From: JBHOQX01 sp042408595
GTDB taxonomy: Bacteria > Chloroflexota > Chloroflexia > Chloroflexales > Roseiflexaceae
DNA: 64,000 nucleotides
Assembly: GCA_042408595.1 (NCBI GenBank)
Contig: JBHOQX010000022.1
Location: 1 to 64,000 of the forward strand
Direction: 5' to 3'
Shown: in pieces, positions 59,169 through 64,000 of the stretch
Numbering within the stretch: position 1 is the stretch's first letter
How the letters are laid out: each line of letters starts with the position of its first letter
Position numbers and translations under genes: made by a program
The notes under the pieces: generated by a model
Seen by the model: only the letters and a program-made list of their open reading frames with translations
Told to the model about the DNA's origin: nothing
The model's database searches: none

Positions 59169-60737
59169 TCAGAGACGCACCTCCGGCTGGTACTCACCCC
59201 ATACCGCCCGTAGCGCGCCGCAGACCTCGCCGACGGTCGCCATGCGGCGGAGCGCCTCGCGCATCGGCTCCAGCACGTTCGCGCTGCCCCGCGCCGCCGC
59301 CTGCAGCGCCTCGAGCGCCGCCTGCACCGCCGCGCCGTCGCGCGCGGCGCGGATGCGCGCCAGTGCCGCCGCCTGCTCGCGCGCCACTGCCTCGTTCGGC
59401 TGGAAGATCGGCACCTGCGCCTCCTCGCCCTCGGCGAAGCGGTTCACACCGACGATCACCTGCTCGCCGGCTTCGACCCGCCGCTGGAAGGCGTAGGCCG
59501 CCTCGGCGATCTCGCTCTGCATCCACCCCTGCTCGATCGCCGCGACCGCCCCGCCCAGCGAGTCGATCCGCTCGATCAGCGCCCAGGCGCGCGCCTCCAG
59601 CGCGTCGGTCAGCGCCTCGACCGCGTAGGAGCCGGCTAGCGGGTCGGCGGTGGCGGCCACCCCGCTCTCGTAGGCGATGATCTGCTGGGTGCGGAGCGCC
59701 AGCGTCGCCGCCTCCGCGGTCGGCAGGCCGAGCGCTTCGTCGTAGCTGTTGGTATGCAGGCTCTGCGTGCCGCCGAGCACCGCCGCCAGCGCCTCGATCG
59801 TCGTCCGCACGACATTGTTGAGCGGCTGCTGGGCCGTCAGGCTGGCGCCGGACGTCTGCGTGTGGAAGCGCAGCATCATGCTGGCCTCCGCGCGCGCGCC
59901 GAAGCGCTCGCGCATGATCCGCGCCCACATCCGCCGCGCCGCGCGAAACTTCGCGACCTCCTCCAGGAAGTTCGGATTGCTGACGAAGAAGAACGACAGG
60001 CGCGGCGCGAAGTCATCCACCTGCAGGCCAGCCCGCGTCGCCGCCGCGACGTACGCGACCCCGTTGGCGAGGGTGAAGGCGATCTCCTGCGCCGCCGTCG
60101 CGCCTGCCTCGCGGATGTGGTAGCCGCTGATCGAGATCGGGTTCCAGCGAGGGATGCGCCGCCGGCAGTAGTCGAAGGTGTCGGTCACCAGCCGCATGGA
60201 CGGGCGCGGCGGAAAGATGTAGGTGCCGCGTGCGGCGTATTCCTTCAGGATGTCGTTCTGGATCGTCCCGCTGAGGTGCGCCGGCGCGACCCCCTGGCGC
60301 TCGGCCACCAGTTCATAGAGCAGCAGCAACACAGCCGCCGGGGCGTTGATCGTCATCGAGGTGCTGACGCGGTCGAGCGGGATGCCCTCGAACAGCGCGG
60401 CCATGTCCTCCAGCGAGTCGATCGCCACGCCGACCCGTCCGACCTCGCCTTCGGCACGCGGGTCGTCCGAGTCGAGGCCGAGCTGCGTCGGGAGGTCGAA
60501 GGCGACTGAGAGGCCGGTCTGCCCCTTTTCGAGCAGCATCCGGTAGCGCTGGTTGCTTTCGCGGGCCGAGGCGAACCCGGCGTACTGGCGCATAGTCCAG
60601 AGCCGGGTGCGGTACATCAGCGGGTGGATGCCGCGGGTGTAGGGGTAGTGCCCCGGGTCGGGCGCGGGCGGCCCGGCGTCCTCCGCCCGGTAGACCGGCT
60701 TGATCTCGATGCCGGAGTCGGTAACGATCTGGCTCAT
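59169..60737 (-). CDS. Methylmalonyl-CoA mutase, large (catalytic) subunit
   Basis: The 522-residue product is the substrate-binding TIM-barrel part of methylmalonyl-CoA mutase; the B12-binding domain is missing and must be encoded separately. It has RLWTMRQYAGF (Tyr52), SVAFDLPTQLG, GTIQNDILKEYAARGTYIFPP (Arg170) and QTSGASLTAQQPLNNVVRTT. Tyr and Arg at the positions that bind the carboxylate favour methylmalonyl-CoA over isobutyryl- or 2-hydroxyisobutyryl-CoA. It interconverts methylmalonyl- and succinyl-CoA for propionate use. Start ATG 60737 with GAGG upstream. Confidence 0.93.
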   Translation of the reverse strand: MSQIVTDSGIEIKPVYRAEDAGPPAPDPGHYPYTRGIHPLMYRTRLWTMRQYAGFASARESNQRYRMLLEKGQTGLSVAFDLPTQLGLDSDDPRAEGEVGRVGVAIDSLEDMAALFEGIPLDRVSTSMTINAPAAVLLLLYELVAERQGVAPAHLSGTIQNDILKEYAARGTYIFPPRPSMRLVTDTFDYCRRRIPRWNPISISGYHIREAGATAAQEIAFTLANGVAYVAAATRAGLQVDDFAPRLSFFFVSNPNFLEEVAKFRAARRMWARIMRERFGARAEASMMLRFHTQTSGASLTAQQPLNNVVRTTIEALAAVLGGTQSLHTNSYDEALGLPTAEAATLALRTQQIIAYESGVAATADPLAGSYAVEALTDALEARAWALIERIDSLGGAVAAIEQGWMQSEIAEAAYAFQRRVEAGEQVIVGVNRFAEGEEAQVPIFQPNEAVAREQAAALARIRAARDGAAVQAALEALQAAARGSANVLEPMREALRRMATVGEVCGALRAVWGEYQPEVRL

Positions 60738-61105
60738 CGCATCCTCGCAGGCGCAGTCGGGAACTCTGGTGTGCCTCCCAGGATACCACGAATGGGCGGC
60801 GGATGGCGGACAGGTGATAAACGGCAGGCGAACGACAGAGGATGAAGGACAAAAGCGGGCCTGCTGCTTGCCCGCACCTCCCGCGTTTGGTGTAGCCAGG
60901 GTTCGTCCTTCGTCTTGCGTCGGTGGCCCGTGACCGTTCCGGCCCCCGTGCGGAACGCAGCGCGATCGCACGTGCATGGCCGTGCCGCCTGAAGGTGGTA
61001 CCTGCATGTTGTGCTGCCTGAAGGTGGTACCTGCAGGTTGTGCCGCGTGAAGGTGGTACCTGCAGGTTGTTCCGCCTCCAGGCGGTCCACGTTGATCGTT
61101 ATGAA
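60738..61105. repeat. Intergenic region with a 29-bp tandem repeat
   Basis: Units at 60982-61010, 61011-61039 and 61040-61068 share CCTGAAGGTGGTACCTGCAGG-like cores (CTGAAGGTGGTACCTGC) with few changes, and a partial fourth follows to 61093. TTCGTCC-type repeats occupy 60895-60935. No gene is supportable in the 368 bases. Confidence 0.7.
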
Positions 61106-62422
61106 TCAGATCGGACCACCATAGTGGTGGTGGTGAGACTCCAGGTCGGGGATGGCGTTGGCGCGGGCGATGACCGCGTAGAGCGCGCCGGAGGGGCGCA
61201 GCCGCCGCTCGCCGGTGCGGTGATCGAAGGCATACAGGCCGAAGCGCAGCCCCCAGCCATCCGCCCACTCGAAATTGTCGAGCAGCGACCAGTGGAACAC
61301 GCCACGTACATCGATCCCCTCGGAGATCGCCTTGTGGACGGCTGCCAGGTGGCTTAGCAAGAATTGGGGCCGCTGGTCGTCGTCCTCGTCGGGCAGGCCG
61401 GTCTCGGTGATATAGATCGGCTTCTTGAACCCGGCCAGTCGGTGAAGCGCACGGTAGGCGCCGTGGGCGTAGATCTCGCCGTACGAGCGCCCGTTGCCGC
61501 CGATATCGCTGAACGGCAGCCCGGCGGGGATGTCGAACCGCACCAGCCCGCGCGCCCGCCAGTCGAACGCGACCACGTCGCGGGTGTAGTAATTCAGACC
61601 GAGGAAATCGCACGAATCGCGCAGGCCGGGCAGTTCGCGCAGCCCGTTGCCAAACGGCGGCATCAGCCGGCCGGTGGCCAGCGACCAGAGGAACGCGCCG
61701 GAGCTGAGATAATCGATCAACCAGGCCGGAAGGACATCCAAGGTGCGCGGCGTCGCCGGCTCGACGATCCGTAGGTTGTGCACCAGGCCGACGCGCAACG
61801 CCGGGTGGACGCTATGGATGACATCGGAGGCGATCGCGTGGCCGCGCAGCATCGCCGCCACGACCTTCAGGGCGGCGCGCGGGTTGCGCCAGCCGGGCGG
61901 CCAACGGCCAAGCTGGTAGCTCATGCCGGCGTAGATCAGCGGCTCGTTGATCGTACACCACAGATCGCACAGATCGCGCAGCTCGGTGACGACATATCGC
62001 ACATAGCGCCCGAAGCGCCGCGGCGTGTCCGGGTGCAGCCAGCCACCGCGCGCCTCGATCCACAGCGGGTGGGTGAAGTGATGGAGCGTGATCATCGGCT
62101 TCAGGCCGCGCTCCAGCATCTGCTCGACGATCTCGCGGTAGCGCCGGATGGCGCCCTTGTCGAACTCGCCATCGCGAGGCTCGATCCGGCTCCACTCGAC
62201 CGACATACGGTGGGCGTTCTGCCCAAGCGCCGCGGCCCGATCGAGGTCGGGCCGGGCGTCGCGCCACCAGCCGCAGGCGTCACCGGAGACATCGTTGTTC
62301 CAAATGTGGCCTGGCTGCTGCTCCCAGGCCCACCACTGGTTGTTGGTGTTCTGCCCCTCGACCTGGTGCGCTGAGGTCGCGGAGCCCCAGAGAAATCCTT
62401 CAGGAAAGCGAAGCGGCGACAT
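61106..62422 (-). CDS. GH1 beta-glucosidase
   Basis: This 438-residue glycoside hydrolase family 1 enzyme starts MSPLRFPEGFLWGSATSAHQ, with acid/base Glu160 in TINEP and nucleophile Glu340 in ITETG (usually ITENG). It should cleave beta-linked glucosides or related sugars in the cytoplasm; there is no signal peptide. The extreme C-terminus reads ESHHHHYGGPI, a natural four-His run created by a GTG-rich hairpin at the gene's end. Start ATG 62422; no close sugar-transport genes. Confidence 0.95.
   Translation of the reverse strand: MSPLRFPEGFLWGSATSAHQVEGQNTNNQWWAWEQQPGHIWNNDVSGDACGWWRDARPDLDRAAALGQNAHRMSVEWSRIEPRDGEFDKGAIRRYREIVEQMLERGLKPMITLHHFTHPLWIEARGGWLHPDTPRRFGRYVRYVVTELRDLCDLWCTINEPLIYAGMSYQLGRWPPGWRNPRAALKVVAAMLRGHAIASDVIHSVHPALRVGLVHNLRIVEPATPRTLDVLPAWLIDYLSSGAFLWSLATGRLMPPFGNGLRELPGLRDSCDFLGLNYYTRDVVAFDWRARGLVRFDIPAGLPFSDIGGNGRSYGEIYAHGAYRALHRLAGFKKPIYITETGLPDEDDDQRPQFLLSHLAAVHKAISEGIDVRGVFHWSLLDNFEWADGWGLRFGLYAFDHRTGERRLRPSGALYAVIARANAIPDLESHHHHYGGPI
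61115..61131. repeat. Small perfect hairpin at the 3' end of the GH1 gene
   Basis: ACCACCA-TAG-TGGTGGT forms a 7-bp stem inside the last codons of the beta-glucosidase gene and encodes part of its His/Tyr/Gly tail. Confidence 0.5.
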
Positions 62423-62883
62423 AGCCTCTCCGGACGGTGGATGTTTCCACCAAAAAACTTGAACATTATACCATGCGCATAGGCGTTGCCGGCAGCCGCT
62501 CAGAAGCTGTCTGAAACGGGGAGGTTTGGAGGGCTGCGCCCCCCAAGATTCCTGATGTTCCGCCGCCCGCGCGGCGAGGTAGGATTGCTTCTGGGCGCCG
62601 CAGGCCCCCAACACCCCCCGCTGGGAGCTTTTCAGGCCGCCTCTCAGATTCGCAAATTCATGCTATCATGCCCGAGGCACCAGGCTGTGCGCCGCGGCGG
62701 CGATCCGGCGGCGCGCGCGTTCAGCGACGGCGGACGACCCCGGCCGCACCGATGCAGAAGGGCGAGCATACGGCCACACCGGCTTTGGTCCTCCGTCATC
62801 TGTCCGTCGTCCCGGCCCTGGCCGGGGTTCGTCCAGCCGCCCACCGCCCCTGTCTACCGTCCGCTGCTTGTAAGGTGAGCCGT
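62423..62883. other. Intergenic region with hairpin copy F and polA promoter area
   Basis: Hairpin copy F lies at 62501-62550 (GGGGAGGTTTGGAGGGC and a GC stem). TGCTATCAT (62660-62668) fits an extended -10. TTCGTCC-type units follow at 62790-62835. The rest is GC-rich without a supportable gene before the polA start. Confidence 0.5.
62501..62550. repeat. Hairpin repeat, copy F
   Basis: Bases 62506-62529 match the reverse complement of copy E (43620-43643) with one mismatch. GGAGGGC, TGC and GCCCCCC follow as an imperfect stem. Confidence 0.7.
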
Positions 62884-64000
62884 ATGACCGCCCGCCCGCT
62901 GCTGATGCTGATCGACGGCCACGCGCTAGCCTTTCGCGCTTTTCACGCGCTGCGCGAGGCCGGCCTGCGCTCGTCGCGCGGCGAGCCGACCTACGCGGTC
63001 TTCGGCTTCGCCTCCATCCTGCTGACCGCCATCCAGGAATACCACCCGACTTACCTGATCGTCACGTTCGACGTGGGCCGCACCTTTCGCGACGACATGT
63101 ATGCCGAGTACAAGGCCGGGCGCGGCGAGCCGCCGGATGAGTTCCACCCCCAGCTGGAGCGGATCTTTCAGTTCATCCGCGCGCTCAACATCCCGATCGT
63201 CACCGCCGAGGGGTACGAGGCGGACGACGTGATCGGCACGCTGGCGACCCAGGCGGCGGCCCAGGGCGTCGATACGCTGATCCTCACCGGCGACACCGAT
63301 ACGCTCCAGCTCGTCAACCCGCATGTCCGCGTTCTGCTGGCCAATCCCTACGGCCGCAAGACGACTACGACAATCTACGATGTGGCTCAGGTCGCGGCGC
63401 GCTACAAGGGGCTGCGCCCGGACCAACTGGCCGACCTGCGCGGGTTGAAGGGCGACGCGTCGGACAACATTCCCGGCGTCAAGGGGATCGGCGAGGCCGG
63501 GGCGATCGCGCTGCTCAACCAGTTCGGCACGATCGAGAACCTCTACGATCACCTGGACGAAGTGCCCAAGCGCTACCAGAAGCCGCTCGAGGGTCAGCGC
63601 GACATCGCGCTCTTCAGCAAAAAGCTGGCGACGATCGTCTGCGACGCGCCGGTGACGCTCGACCTGTCCGCCGCGCGGCTGGACGACTACGACCGTGCGG
63701 CGGTGATCGCGCTCTTCCAGGAGCTGGAGATGGGCGCGTCGCTGATCAAGCGCCTGCCCGCCCCCGGCGGCGGCCTGGCCGAGGAGGAGTTGCCGGCCAC
63801 GGGGGCGAGCGACGTGCGGCCAGAGACTGGCGAGTCGCCGCCGGATGCTACGAGCCTCCCGCCTCCTCCCTCCCGCCCCCCGGAGGCCGCGCATCAACTG
63901 GCGATGTTCGACCTGCCGGCGGAGGCGGCGGGGGGGCCGGCGGCCTCGCTGGTGCCAACGGCCGCGCCGGCCCCGCCTGCCCTGGGCGATTACCGGGCGG
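62884..64000 (+). CDS. polA: DNA polymerase I (polA), N-terminal part
   Basis: The frame from ATG 62884 (AAGGTGAG upstream) runs off the window with 372 codons seen. It encodes the 5'-3' exonuclease domain: MLIDGHALAFRAFHAL near the start, TFDVGRTFRDDMYAEYKAGR, GYEADDVIGTLA, ILTGDTDTLQLV and LRGLKGDASDNIPGVKGIGE, with the conserved acidic metal ligands. From about residue 295 a Pro-Ala-rich linker (PPPPSRPPEAA) leads toward the next domain. The enzyme repairs DNA and removes RNA primers. It is cut by the window end. Confidence 0.95.
   Translation, partial: MTARPLLMLIDGHALAFRAFHALREAGLRSSRGEPTYAVFGFASILLTAIQEYHPTYLIVTFDVGRTFRDDMYAEYKAGRGEPPDEFHPQLERIFQFIRALNIPIVTAEGYEADDVIGTLATQAAAQGVDTLILTGDTDTLQLVNPHVRVLLANPYGRKTTTTIYDVAQVAARYKGLRPDQLADLRGLKGDASDNIPGVKGIGEAGAIALLNQFGTIENLYDHLDEVPKRYQKPLEGQRDIALFSKKLATIVCDAPVTLDLSAARLDDYDRAAVIALFQELEMGASLIKRLPAPGGGLAEEELPATGASDVRPETGESPPDATSLPPPPSRPPEAAHQLAMFDLPAEAAGGPAASLVPTAAPAPPALGDYRA

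Overview
This is a high-GC window (about two-thirds G+C by eye) of ordinary bacterial chromosome, densely packed with genes on both strands. The protein set suggests a Chloroflexota member, probably class Chloroflexia. The clues are Thr-Pro-rich lipoprotein and surface-protein linkers, an effector-associated-domain-like protein, an HspR-type regulator next to a CbpA-type DnaJ, many ATG starts lying directly behind a -10 box (leaderless mRNAs), and large numbers of short dispersed repeats between and inside genes. This placement is inference. I see no rRNA, tRNA, complete insertion sequence, prophage or CRISPR array.

Region 1-15000 holds housekeeping and cofactor genes: mobA, fpg, an amidohydrolase, a class A penicillin-binding protein, an O-antigen-ligase-like protein, an acyl-CoA-binding protein, an arsR-arsC pair, a creatininase, a PfkB kinase, a LigB-type dioxygenase, purC and purM. 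Region 15000-27500 holds a frameshifted STAND-like ATPase followed by a cadherin-like repeat surface protein, a histidine phosphatase, an FHA protein, an S33 peptidase lipoprotein, moeA and a SWIM zinc-finger protein.

Region 27500-38700 holds a drug-efflux operon (MFS-tetR) with a clear promoter and operator, an RbsD-like protein, an acyl-CoA dehydrogenase, an APH-like kinase and DUF6285 group (an acyl-CoA catabolic context) interrupted by an EAD-like membrane propeller protein, and a dnaJ-hspR stress operon with a HAIR-like operator. Region 38700-48400 holds glycerate kinase with TerC, a four-gene membrane and methyltransferase cluster that looks like lipid or glycan modification, an RNA methyltransferase, and AAC(3) and GNAT acetyltransferases.

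Region 48400-64000 holds a beta-helix surface protein with a frameshifted signal peptide, a peptide-binding lipoprotein, a NarL-type two-component pair, a LysR regulator, a Ca2+/H+ exchanger, a CoA-binding protein behind an attenuator-like leader, pyrophosphatase, Nudix hydrolase, methylmalonyl-CoA mutase, a GH1 beta-glucosidase and the 5' part of polA.

I found no complete new defence or biosynthetic system. The most unusual content is the repeat biology. Short repeats have entered the reading frames of purC, the ligase gene and a peptidase gene as extra peptide loops, a hairpin repeat family recurs between genes, and several local tandem arrays (21, 29, 18 bp) lie between genes. Two surface or signalling genes carry apparent single-base frameshifts. 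Start sites, promoters and homology statements come from reading the sequence alone; no database search was possible.
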